NCBI GenBank assembly: GCA_022059125.1
Contig: JAEUWY010000005.1
Coordinates: 1,736,001-1,800,000 of the forward strand
Reading direction: 5' to 3'
DNA from: Corynespora cassiicola
Taxonomy: Eukaryota > Ascomycota > Dothideomycetes > Pleosporales > Corynesporascaceae
Length of the DNA: 64,000 nucleotides
The notes beneath the pieces were generated by a model. That model saw only the letters and a list, made by a program, of their open reading frames with translations. It searched no databases and was not told where the DNA came from. The translations under genes and the position numbers were made by a program. This document shows, piece by piece, positions 13,126-23,720 of the stretch. Positions within the stretch are counted from its first letter, which is position 1; each line of letters opens with the position of its first letter.

Positions 13126-14020
13126 TCAGTCGTCTTCGATACCACCCCACTCTTCGTCCTCCATGTCCTCGTCTTCGTTCTCGCTTTCGTCCTTCTCCCC
13201 TCTCCATGCTCTCGCTCTCTCATCATCAATGCACTCCTTGGCCGCCACCCTGACAGCCTTCATCTTCCCCTCCTTGCTCAACTTCACTATCGGCTCGAAC
13301 AGCTTCTCCAAGACTTCAGCATCCCACTCTCCGTCCTCTTTTCCACCCCCCACCTTCTCCAACTCATCCACGTACACATCAAGGACGTGATACCGCAGCC
13401 CATTCGGAATTTTCAAATCCGTGGGGTTCAGCGGTGTCTCCGCCAGAATGCGGCCGTGCTCCTCGATCTCGGCCAGGTGGCCCGCCCACCCCTTGCTACC
13501 GCGCGAGAGGAACTTGAAGGACGAGTAGACGTACTGGCGGATCAAGAAGAGGTATTTGTCCATGCGCAGGGCCTCGATTTGCTGCCACTCACGCGCAATG
13601 GTGAGCCAGAAGGCGCGGAGGAACGGGAGGGTCACGCTCGGCTGGAGGATGGAGGGGATCGAGGCAAGGTCTCGCGAGAGGCGCTGTTGGTTGGCGGGCT
13701 TGTCTTGCATCCAGAGGCCTGTGGTGGGGTGGTCAGCGTCTCTTCTCCGTCTGCGGGCTGGGGGTAGGCGGGGGCAGCCTGGGGTGGCGCAAACGTACAG
13801 TAGAATAGCCCTTTCCATAGCTTCAGCAGATCAAGCTCCGGGATCTCTTTTCGCCCGCTCAGGAAGTTTTTCAGCGACTCGAGGGCCTGGTCGCGCGTTT
13901 CCTTGTCTTTTTGCGAGAACTGGAGTTAGCGGCTGCCTAGGGGCGGATATGGGGAAGCAGAAGCATACCGCTCGAAGCGAGGTGCTTTATAAACGGACTG
14001 CTTTGTACGTCGGCGGCCAT
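13126..14020 (-). CDS. RRP1: ribosomal RNA processing protein 1 (Nop52 family)
   Basis: A nucleolar factor of pre-60S assembly needed for 27S pre-rRNA processing. Exons 13969-14020, 13799-13906 and 13126-13718 give 250 residues, with introns of 62 and 80 nt. The N-terminus ([20 protein letters not shown]) and the run [21 protein letters not shown] are typical of the family, followed by [27 protein letters not shown] and FKFL. It ends in an acidic tail rich in Glu and Asp. Convergent with TRM8. A long antisense frame exists over exon 3 but is a composition shadow. Confidence 0.93.
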
Positions 14021-14210
14021 GGTGTTGTTGAGGGCGTGGATTGGCGCGATCGTAAAATGTATGCTGGTAGCTCCGCTGCGGGAAACTTTTCAGATGGGCC
14101 GGATGAAGGCTTATCGATAAGGGACCGGAACTGTGCGCGCTACCGCGGGATGACCTGGATGCACGACTTTCGGGAACTCGATGTCCAGCTTCATTTGCAT
14201 GGTTCAAAAT
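14021..14210. other. RRP1 promoter side
   Basis: Short GC-balanced flank upstream of RRP1, ending abruptly at the AT-rich island. Confidence 0.4.
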
Positions 14211-14770
14211 AAATTACAAATAGAATAATGTTTAGTTAGTTACTAGACTAGACTTACTTGCTTAAGGTAAAATACATATATTCTAGTCCTAGGCTGTTAA
14301 AAGCTACTTGTATCTAGTAATACAGTCATAAATCTACTATGCTATAAAGTGCTGTTTTAGTAGCACAAAGCTGGCAGACTGTAGAAGTTCTAGAAGCTAG
14401 ATCCAGGTAGCTAAATATATATTAGTATTTGGATAGTAAGTACTTATATATCATATTATAAAGTTAAAGCTTGAAATACTTTAAAAACAGTCTATAAAGC
14501 TTACTAAACTAGTATTAAATAGTTTTAATGTATAAAACTAAAAATAGAATACTTGTTAAGCGTTCTTATTTAGAATAAAAAGTAAATTATATTTTACTAT
14601 TTAAGTCTGTGCGTTCTTAGTAAGCAGAACTAGCTAACTTTCTAATACTGTTGCCTTTCTTTATATACCTTTTCACACTAAACAACACGCAGCTTTATAA
14701 ATAAAGTAACTACAGTAAGTTTTAATACGTTAGTAATTAACTATGATTAATATTAATAGACAGCTAGCGG
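14211..14770. repeat. AT-rich island, probable RIP-degraded repeat remnant
   Basis: Base composition changes sharply near 14205, from GC-balanced to roughly one quarter GC by eye, and returns to normal near 14770. TA dinucleotides and TAG, CTA and TAA triplets are very frequent, and no frame of useful length survives. This is the signature left by repeat-induced point mutation (C-to-T changes in duplicated DNA) in filamentous ascomycetes. No parent element can be recognised. It could also be a plain AT-rich spacer. Confidence 0.6.
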
Positions 14771-14931
14771 TATTTGTGCACGGCCTTGGCGTCACCGAGT
14801 ATGGTTAGTTCCGTTCCCTTTTTTTGCATTTTTACTACGCAGAATTGATGAGCATGTGGAGTAGCTACCAGCGCCGCTTTTATTGCTCATATTTGGACTG
14901 CTCCACTTAGCTAACATGATGTCAGGCCCAG

Positions 14932-16648
14932 ATGCCGCCGATGGTGGTTATACCGACAAATGGGCGCGCGTCGCGTCGCGTCCTCCTTGACCGAGTAAGA
15001 TCCCTGGAACGCGAGAACAGGCGTGAATAATTGATCTAACCTACACCAGATTCATTCCATAATCTGTCATCGGTCGAAAGGTGAAGTGCGTATTCATTCT
15101 ACCCCTTATGTAACGCTCAGCTAATATGTCGTTACCTGTTTAGGAAGAAGAATATCTTGTCCGCTGGAAGGCCGACGGGAACAACCCAGGGAAACCTCCC
15201 ATCAGCTGGCACAACGTCTACGAGCTAAGCCGAGCTTTGGAGTATGTCCAAGATTATCTCGACACACTTCAAGAGTACGTATAACTACTTCGCGCATCCA
15301 TGGATATACTTCTCATTGACACCGAGCCAGTATACATAAGGCAATCCCTCTTTCCCATTCAACTAAGAAGCGCAAGAGCCCGGACACGGAGGGTGAGAGT
15401 GGCCGAAGATCTTCTCCTGCGCATCGTGGAATTTCACCCGCTGGAGCCCACCCAAATCCCTCACATGCTGTGTCTAGGCCTTGGTCATCTCCCAGCAATG
15501 CTCCGTCTACACCAGATGTATACAACGGCTGCATCGATACCGACAGTAATGGCTTTATATTTGCTCGAAGTGCATTGGGAGTCTCCGCAGAATTGGATAT
15601 AAAGTGCATACCCACTCCAGAGATGGTCCGTGTCGCTAGGCGGTCCAAAGCGGACCGGGCGAATCAACTGATTCGCTCCGAGTATACCCGCCGCCTGGCC
15701 ATGCTTCCCGGGAAAGCCATCCACCTGAACAACATATATGATGGCGCCACTCCCTCGCTTCGCTTTAGATACATATCAGAAAACGTATTACGGCAAGGAG
15801 TATATAAGGCCGACCCAGCAACGCAAACTGGATGTCGACAATGCTCACCCCATATGGGTAGAGACATAGGGTGTGAGTACACTAAAAAGTGCGACTGTCT
15901 AGAGTATGCAGCGGTTGATGAGTCTCGACTTGATCCGGAAACCAAGAAGGAGTACGATTATGCGAGGGCTACTGGTGGCTCGTTGATGGGATTCCCCAAA
16001 AAATTCCCCTATTTCTCTGACGGCACAAAGATTCAACGAGCAGGAGCGTTGGTACCATTCTATCTACACTCCAGGCGGGCGATCTACGAGTGTAATGACA
16101 ACTGCAATTGCGGTCCCTACTGCCGTAACAAAAACGTCCAGTTCGGCCGTCGAGTCGAATTAGAGATTTTTCGCACAGGCACAGGCCGGGGATGGGGCCT
16201 CCGTTGCCGAGAGAAATTGCATCAAGGCCAATTCATTGACACTTACCGGGGCGAGATCATCACGGATGAAGAAGCCACCAAACGTGAAGAATCATCAGAT
16301 TCAAAGGCCAAAGCATCCTACCTGTACTCGCTGGATAAGTTCGCGGAATCCGAAGATATTCCGCCCGAGGAGATCTATGTTATTGACGGAGAGTTCATGG
16401 GCGGTCCGACGAAATTTATGAATCACTCCTGTGAGCCGAACTGCAGGCAGTACACTGTCAGTTACAACAAGCATGATTACAGGATATACGATATTGCGTT
16501 CTTTGCCTGCCAGGACATCGAAGCGGGCGAGGAATTGACGTTTGATTATTTGGACAAGGAGGCAGGAGAGGAAATGGAAGATCCCGATGAGGGCGCTATC
16601 CCTTGCCTTTGTAGATCCGAGAATTGCCGAAAGTGGCTCTGGACGTAA
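14932..16648 (+). CDS. clr4/dim-5: chromodomain and SET histone H3K9 methyltransferase (Clr4/DIM-5 type)
   Basis: Puts methyl groups on histone H3 lysine 9 to set up heterochromatin. Exons 14932-14994, 15050-15085, 15144-15274 and 15331-16648 give 515 residues. Residues about 18-75, split over three small exons, form a chromodomain-like segment (IICHRSKGEEEYLVRWKADG, then PPISWHNVYEL). A basic, Ser/Pro-rich linker follows. The pre-SET cysteine cluster is clear (CRQCSPHMGRDIGCEY, CDCLEY, CNDNCNCGPYCRNK). The SET core has GRGWGLR, FMNHSCEPNC and ELTFDYLDKE, and the post-SET is CLCRSENCRKW. All Zn and cofactor motifs are present. The start is the least sure part: a branch-point and CAG acceptor pattern just before 14926 could mean one more upstream exon. 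The AT-rich island lies directly upstream. Confidence 0.92.
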
Positions 16649-17056
16649 GAGAAGGCGTGACTTGGAAGACTTTGGGTGATGTTTGTTTGCTGTATTGAGG
16701 CATTATTGGAAGCAATGATATCTCTACTTGGTCTGGCGCGGCTATGAGCTTCAGCATTGTGTTAGGGATCAACTATTTTCCTCGCTACATCTTCCCGCAT
16801 GGACTCGAGTGTATATTTAACAATCAGTAGGTTCCTATGAGAACCACTCCCAGCAAACAGATATTCACAGAGAGGTGCTGTAGGCACTTTGTTTCGCACA
16901 TATCGTTGATCCCTATACGGAAATGCGGCAGGCGAGAAAAAGCGCAACACAACACGAACACCACATAAAACATCTTCCAAGTATGACTAACGCGGTGGCA
17001 CAGCATACGATGAACTCTTACAATAACATCAGAATAGTACTAGCCTACAGCACTCG
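16649..17056. other. intergenic between convergent genes
   Basis: This 408-base gap lies between the stops of the H3K9 methyltransferase and the permease genes and should hold both 3' UTRs. No gene is seen. Confidence 0.5.
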
Positions 17057-18772
17057 TCAAAACCCCCTTGCTTCATTGGTAACAACCGGGACCTCGAATT
17101 TTGCGCTTCCCCAAATGAAGTAGTAAATGGCTCCTATTACGACCCAACCAACCATGACCACTGAGCTATAGTTCATATTTTGCGGAGTAACTGGCATGAC
17201 TGTCGGGAATGTGCTGAAGATCATCGCCAGTATCAACCAGACACACGAGAGTGTATTCATTGCCAGCCCCAACGTCTTTGGCATTCTGAATGGGCCCCAT
17301 TCATGGGATGCCAATCTTGGCCTCCCAAATACCATGAAATAGACGATGGGGATAAGATAGGAAGCATAGAGGCCGAGGATTGCCATGCTGAGGATAGCAT
17401 TGAAGGCCGTCGAGTTCCCGAGGTATATGAAGCCAAGCAGCATCTGTAAAATTGTGATTATAATAACAGCGCGTACTGGAATCTGCGAACTCTTGTTGAC
17501 GTGCGAAATGTATGTTGAGCATGGCGTTGCCTTGTCTCTTGCAAAAGCCCAGACTGTCCTTGAAGTGGATGTGATGCCTGCAGCAGTGGCTGCGATTGCG
17601 ATCATGATGATCACGAGTGATAATATGGTGGCTCCTGCGTGAGATTTTGTTGCGTTGAGGAAGATTTGCATGAACGGGAACCCAGTAGGTGTCGATAATA
17701 ACTCTTCGAGGGGACCAGTGGAGAATAAGAGCATGATGCAATACCCTAGACCCAAGATCCCATTGACAGAAACGGAACCAACCATAGCCAAAGGCACATT
17801 ACGAGCAGCATTTGGCATCTCTTCTGCAAGATGACAAGCTGCATCGTACCCAAGCAGTGGGTAAACAGCCGACAGCAGACCCACAAGCCATGAGATGCCA
17901 TCATTGGACCAGCCCGAGCTGTTCGTCACCTCCAAGAAGACAAAGTCGGACGTATTTTTGGGGCTCATGACTCCCAGAACAATCAAGATAGCCAGAAAAC
18001 CCGCAATGTGGAGAACTCCGGATAGCAAGTTTGCGGTTGGGAGTAATCTCGAGCCCCAGATGTTCAGTGCAGCTCCATAGAGTAGTATGGCCCAGTAGAA
18101 CAGTAGCCCTTGCCACCTCTCTGGAGCGTATGTATCCGAGTTGAGAATGATGAGTGCCTGAGTCTGTAGTCCTGCTGCAAAAGCGGCCGAGGCTGTAAGA
18201 ACAATTTGGCCGCCGACGTTGATCCATCCGGAGAACCAGGCCGCGACAGAGCGGGTCGAAGGTGGCGAGAGTGCAGCGACCCAATGGTATTGACCTTTGG
18301 CAATCTGTCTCAGCACCGTTGAATATTATGAGCAGAACAATAACGTACCTCCAGCAGTTGGATATATCGAAGCAATCTCGCCCAGTGAGCAGGCGATTGC
18401 AACGGTACAAATGATGGAAGCAAGACTTTTACATATTAGCGTTGCGATCTTTTAACCAGTTGGAATCAAAATGTCGTACAAGTTCCAAAACAAGCACGGT
18501 GCTCCACCAGTCATCAAGGCTGTCGCGATGACCGTGCTCAATGCCTCCCATGTTGCCATCAGACAAAGACACAGGCTTCCCAGACTCCATATAGAGAAGT
18601 CTCTTCTCAACTCTTGAACATGCCCAAGCTGAGCTAGACGTTCGTCATCTGTGTTTGTGAGGACGGGTTCGAGTTTTTCGCTTTTCGTGTCGGCCATCTC
18701 GATGTGTTCGCGTTGCGCTTTGGGCGTCGATTTGATGGAAAGTGAATGGGCCATGTTGAAGTTGTCATACAC
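17057..18772 (-). CDS. APC-family amino acid/choline/GABA permease
   Basis: A plasma-membrane transporter of the amino acid-polyamine-organocation superfamily, closest by eye to fungal GABA/choline permeases. Three exons (18480-18772, 18349-18425, 17057-18294) give 535 residues with about twelve hydrophobic segments. Visible landmarks: a hydrophilic N-terminus, LRRDFSIWSLGSL before TM1, SLGEIASIYPTAGGQYHWVA spanning the conserved APC TM2-3 turn across intron 2, AAFSGWINVGG-like text after it, GYDAACHLAEEM near TM6, and a cytosolic RTVWAFARDKATP loop typical of this group. Substrate cannot be read from sequence. A second in-frame ATG six codons downstream of 18772 is an equally possible start. 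Confidence 0.88.
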
Positions 18773-19700
18773 CTCGTATATTTATTTGGAAGGCATAGAT
18801 AACACTCAGACACGTAATCTATGCATTCAGATAGCTGAGATAGGATGAACTGGTGTTGAAGTGGAGTATACACACTGATATGCCCAAAAGGGAGGTGCCT
18901 GCGGCGCAATTCCGACGAGGCGGAATGTGCTTGTCGCATAACTCTACCGTAATATGCTGGCTAGCGTTGATCCAGCACATTTTGAGAATGGCACAAGGGG
19001 ATTAGTAGGGGTTGGGAATGCGGAGGCGAGGCGCTTATTCGAATAGGGCCGTTTCAATGTGGACGCTTTCCTACGAGCTGGAGATAGGGGCGGAGACGGA
19101 TCGGGTGGATCGGTTCCTGCAGATAAGATAGTTTAAGGGCTGGCTATGGAACTGCAAAATTTCCTATTTGGGAAGTTATTCGGAGACGTGGGGTAAGCTA
19201 TTAATTCCGCGCCGTCGTAATGCTACGCTTGTAATCATGGCTTCTAGCACGTTGTCCTGTTTATTGGTTTCACCAATAACCTGTCGATTCAATGAGACTT
19301 GTTTAAAAAACATATCTTCCGGTACGGTTCTAGATCGTCAGGAATCCTATGGGCACCTCTAAGACGCGAATGAGAAGATTTGCAAGCGCACTTCTGTTTC
19401 AGAAGGGCACTTGAATCCAATAGAAATTAAAAGGCCTTTCCAGCACATTTTTTATGAGTGGGTAGGGTTGGGTTATTATAAGAATGGAGCGATATAACAC
19501 TATATACAACCATGGGCGTATCTTAGTATATCATGTAGTTGAGAGCTAGTACCAAAAGGCAAGTATTGTGCTTGACGAGCTGTCTTAGAGGAGGATTATT
19601 CACTTTAATTAGCTATTCTCATAACATTATCATATCTGCGAGAGTTGCTTCAGTATTCTAGAAAGATATAGCATTCAGAGCTTGTTGTTGATGTTTCGGC
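18773..19700. other. intergenic, no gene seen
   Basis: About 930 bases, AT-richer toward 19400-19650. Upstream region of the permease and 3' flank of the MetE-like gene. No RNA gene or conserved frame was found. Confidence 0.5.
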
Positions 19701-20921
19701 CTATTTTGCATTTGGCCAGATCTGCTGCGCCAGATCACGCACTAACAACAACTTATCCCACATCTTCTCCTCACTACCCACTGCTTTTTTATGCTCCGCA
19801 CTTGCAAACCCGCACTGTGGGCTGACGGCAAGTTGATTCTCCAACACTTCGTCCGCCGTTATTCCATTAGCGTCCGCAATGACAGCTGCAGCTTCTCTGA
19901 CTTTCTTCTCCAATACCCCTAAATCCTCTAGCTCCGGAGTTTTGGTTGACACTACGCCCAGAACAATCACCTTCCCAGTTGGCAAGAACCGAAGTGGCTC
20001 AAACGAGCCCGCCTTTTCAGTCTCGTACTCCAAAAAGAATGCATCATACTCGAGCTCATTAAAAAGGCGCTGCGCAATTCTTTCATAGCTGCCCTTCGCA
20101 AGCCACAGTTCGTCTGTCAAATTTCCTCGGCAGAGATGCACACCCATTGTCAGGTCCTCCGGTCGGCCCTTGAGAAATTCGTTATGTGCTTTGACATATG
20201 TGTCAAGCAGTTCATCCGGATCCACGCCGTCCTCCTTTAGGCCCCGTAGAAAGTCCTCGTCGCAAAAGTACGTTAGGTCGGGATCGTCAACCTGAACATA
20301 GCGGCATCCTAAATCGTACAAGCTCTTGAGCTCCTGGCGATATGCCTTCGTCAAGTCCGCAAAAAACTCGGCGTCATTTTTGTACCCAGACCCAGGCGTA
20401 TAGGCAGTTCCCCTCTTCAACCTGATGTGATGCACAATTGGGCTAGGGATGGTGAGTTTGACGCGACTGAGCAGCTCTTCGGCCTTGGCTTCGTCGCCGC
20501 CTGCAGCAACGCGCACTGCGTCCTGGATCTGCTGCCATTCTTCTGCAAGCGCGGGCTTCACCCAGCGAATTGGTCCAGTTGCCACGGGACTGGGCATGAC
20601 TGGGTACAGACCACTCGCAGCGGCCCCCCGGACGACGGGGATCTCGGCGCGAAATCCATCGGGGATTTTGGTCGGGCGGTACTCAAAGCCCTCGAGCTGG
20701 TCGAACAGGACAGCAAAGAAATTCCGGCGTGGGTACTCGCCATGGGTGAGAGGAGTGATGGAGTGTTTGATTTGAGTTTGGATGACGTCGCGCACGGCGG
20801 CGGATACAGCGTCGCTGCGTTCCTTGAGCCCTACTCCGCCCCCAGAACTGGCAGCATTGTCAACAATGGTGGCGGGGCGGATTAGGGAGCCAATGTGCTC
20901 AGCGCGGAAGATCGGGGCCAT
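19701..20921 (-). CDS. MetE-like protein (cobalamin-independent methionine synthase C-terminal domain only)
   Basis: 406 residues in one exon, matching only the C-terminal catalytic barrel of MetE, as in bacterial YxjG/YxjH-type proteins; full-length MetE is near 760. The start at 20921 gives MAPIFRAEHIGSLIRP, the usual opening of this group, so the 12 codons upstream are left out. The likely zinc site is present: GVHLCRGN supplies His and Cys, FFLEYE a Glu, and SPQCGF the last Cys. A QVDDPDL motif fits the substrate-binding Asp region. Probably a methyl or alkyl transferase acting on a thiol, but the methyl donor is unknown. No intron in the coding part; a CAG acceptor pattern just upstream hints at a 5' UTR intron. 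Confidence 0.85.
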   Translation of the reverse strand: MAPIFRAEHIGSLIRPATIVDNAASSGGGVGLKERSDAVSAAVRDVIQTQIKHSITPLTHGEYPRRNFFAVLFDQLEGFEYRPTKIPDGFRAEIPVVRGAAASGLYPVMPSPVATGPIRWVKPALAEEWQQIQDAVRVAAGGDEAKAEELLSRVKLTIPSPIVHHIRLKRGTAYTPGSGYKNDAEFFADLTKAYRQELKSLYDLGCRYVQVDDPDLTYFCDEDFLRGLKEDGVDPDELLDTYVKAHNEFLKGRPEDLTMGVHLCRGNLTDELWLAKGSYERIAQRLFNELEYDAFFLEYETEKAGSFEPLRFLPTGKVIVLGVVSTKTPELEDLGVLEKKVREAAAVIADANGITADEVLENQLAVSPQCGFASAEHKKAVGSEEKMWDKLLLVRDLAQQIWPNAK

Positions 20922-21478
20922 GATACCAGTGCTGACAGTTAAACAGAGTAGGTTCAAAAATCGAAATCGATCTGTTCGGGAGATGATACCTGGGTCAATG
21001 TTTATATGCTATCGTAGGTCTGGGTCGTCGGGCAATTGCGGGGTTACCTCGTACACTAAACAGTCAGAGTCGTGAAGATCCACCTACCACCGGGGCGCGA
21101 GGAACCCTGACGCAAGCGAAAATAGGCAGATTTCCTAGTGGCGTGAACGTTTTTGTAGCAACCCGCCACCATTTTTAACCCTAGGTTGCACAATTGTGAT
21201 AGGTCCGTAGCACTCATTGATCAGAAGTTAAGAATATTGCCTTGCTACACAACGTGACCTAAAAACAAGGGTAGCTAAAAGAGAGCCAGTGACATCTCAA
21301 ACTCTTGCTCTCCCATTCAAAGAAGAAGATAAGCGACCATTGCGATTTTTCCATGTTCTCATTATCGTCCCCAATCCGCCGTGTGTATTCCCCACCGGAG
21401 CCCGTGTTCCGACCCTCCGTGTATGACCCACTCACCATGCAGCCGACTTGCCGTACATCGCCTATCATCGTACATCGT
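20922..21478. other. intergenic, no gene seen
   Basis: About 550 bases with the MetE-like promoter side and the 3' flank of the repeat protein. Nothing else is recognisable. Confidence 0.5.
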
Positions 21479-23720
21479 TCAAAGCACTGGAACTGCAAGC
21501 CCCAGATTCTTGAGCGCTAGTACCGAAGCCGCAGCCTTCAGGTTTCCGACATTTCCCGGCAAACTCAGCACATTCTCTGAGAACGTCATGATTGTCGTGA
21601 TGAGATTGTTCGGGTCAGGGCTGACAGGCAGACTCTTGACGAAGGCGAGATCGCTCGCAGAAATGGCCGAGGCGGCGAGCTGCAAAGATGCGAGATTGGT
21701 CAGGCCTGACAGGGCGCTGAACTTGGATGGGTTGATGGAAGAGAGAAGCTGGAGAACGCCAAATGTGGGAACAGAGTCGTGAATGACAGGTAACTTGAAC
21801 AGGAACTCGGGCACGATGCCGTTTAGGACCCCGAGAATGTTTCCTGTTACGGAGCCTAGGCCTTTTCCGCCTGGTACGGCGATGTTCTTGGCGATGCTGC
21901 CGACGAGAGAAGCAAGATCTGGGGAAATTCCTAGCAGTTCCGTAAGCCTAGTATCGGACATTGAAATCGAAGCGCTTACCAGTCAAGCCGCTGCCGGTGA
22001 GGCCACCGACACCGACACCTGGAAGACCTTGAGACAATGACGGAACAGGGAGGCCAAGCTGACGCTTCTCGAACTCGGAGCGAGCATGGAGCTCGGGAAG
22101 ATCGCGCTTGACGAGCGAGGGGATTGAGAGAGAGGGGGCGAAAAGAGAAAGAGGGTCTTTCTTCAAGAGACTAAGGAGGGTGGCAATCACTGAGATGGAG
22201 AAAGCTCCGACTGGATCGCTGTTGGGGATCTGTAACACGAGTCAAATAATGTACGATGTATTCAGAGATCTGGGGACTTACGCCCGCGGCAGCAGGGTTC
22301 AGATTAGTAGCTAATCCAACACTGCTCACAGCACCCTGGACAGCAGGACCGGCGACGGGGACACTTCCAGCAGCGCCACCAGCAGTCCCAACTGCGCCTG
22401 GTACAGCACCGGTGACTGGATTAAGAGGAGACGATCCGCCAGTAATGGCTCCTAGGGGACCACTGCTTCCAGTCGTGCCAGTTACAACATCCAAAGGTGA
22501 CGAACCCCCGCCTACGACTGGAAGGTTTGAGGTAATCCCACCAGCGGCAGGCAGGTTGGAAGTCACTCCACCGACAGCGGGGAGGTTGGATGTGAGTCCC
22601 CCAGCACCAGGAAGATTCGAAGTGAGCCCAGCGACAGGGTTTAGAGGCGAAGAGCCTCCCGCAAGGCCTCCAAGCGCGCCGGTGGCACCGCTCAATGGCG
22701 CAGCAATATCTACAACAATCAGTCCCCAATCCCCAATCCACAGAGCTCACGTCGAATTCTGTCACATACCAGGAACAGGAAGCCCAGTTGCAGCTCCAAG
22801 AGGCTTAGAGACGCTTGGAGCCGACACGGGGACGTTTACGCCCAGCTGCCTCTTGTTCAGCAGCACACCCGGGACGGCGGGGGTGGGGAGAGCGGGCACA
22901 GGAACAGGTAGGCTTGGGACACTGGGTACAGGCAAGCCGCCAGGGAGAAGAGAAGCGCCTTTTGCAAAGATGCCGAGAATTACGGAGAGCACGGCGGAGC
23001 CAAGCTCGCAGACCTGACGGAGGGCAGCGGCTTCGGCGACTGAGGAAACATCAGTGGGGACGGCTGGAATGGGAAGTGGAGACCCCTCTGGGAGACCAGG
23101 AATGGGAATAGCATCAACACCAGGGACGGGAGGAAGAGAAAGGCTGTCTACGCCCGGGAGAGACGGTACAGGCGGTACTGGAAGGTCACTGGCAGCGGGG
23201 ATAGGCAGCCCATCAATAGCTGGCAGACCTAGCACCTCTGGCACCGGCAGCCCAGATACGGAGGGTATCTCAGGGACAGCCGGTAGATTTGGCGTAACGG
23301 GTAACTCTGGCGTAGCAGGGAGCCCAGGAATAGGGAGGTCGGGAGTCGGAAGACCGGGGACGGCGGGTACTTCTGGCGCAGAAGGAATGAGGGGGAGCGA
23401 AATTGCAGGCTTTGGCACTGCAGGAGGTTTTAAGAGCCCAACCGCGGGTGGTGTAGGTACTGCTGCATCACTCAGCGGATTGTTCACAACGACACCACCA
23501 GCTGCAGAAGCCGTGACTGCAGAATTTTCTGATAATGTTTGCATAAGCGCATTGTTGTTGAAATTGAAATATAAGTATAAGAGAAAGATACCGTGGACGT
23601 ACCGGCAGCTACAGAGGTGCCCGTGGAGATGGGCAGAGGGGCAGAAGGGACTTGCGGAAGTGCTGCGGCTTGTACGGAGGCACAAAAGGCTAGAATAGCC
23701 AGAGTTTTGATAGAGTCCAT
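21479..23720 (-). CDS. secreted proline/valine-rich repeat protein with dibasic (Kex2-type) sites
   Basis: Five exons (23603-23720, 22770-23528, 22282-22709, 21980-22229, 21479-21930) give a 668-residue frame that I do not recognise as a named family. A signal peptide is clear (MDSIKTLAILAFCASVQA). Residues about 60-230 are proline-rich with loose LP-V/I-P units such as LPIPGLPATPELP. Residues near 325-365 hold four tandem 10-residue units of the form [LVI]TSNLPxxGG. Lys-Arg sites occur at NKRQLGV, VKRDLP and EKRQLGLP; two share KRQLG. The last 150 residues are more helical and hydrophobic. The mature part has a single Cys. A cell-wall or matrix protein is the plainest guess; peptide release by Kex2 is possible but unproven. 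The final intron has two in-phase acceptors. Confidence 0.72.

Noticed and set aside
13000..13767. Plus-strand frame of 255 codons over RRP1
   Set aside because: Antisense shadow of the RRP1 coding sequence, whose conserved motifs are all on the minus strand.
20922..20957. Upstream start for the MetE-like protein
   Set aside because: The extra 12 residues precede the family's conserved opening, and the bases just before 20921 look like an intron acceptor in the leader.
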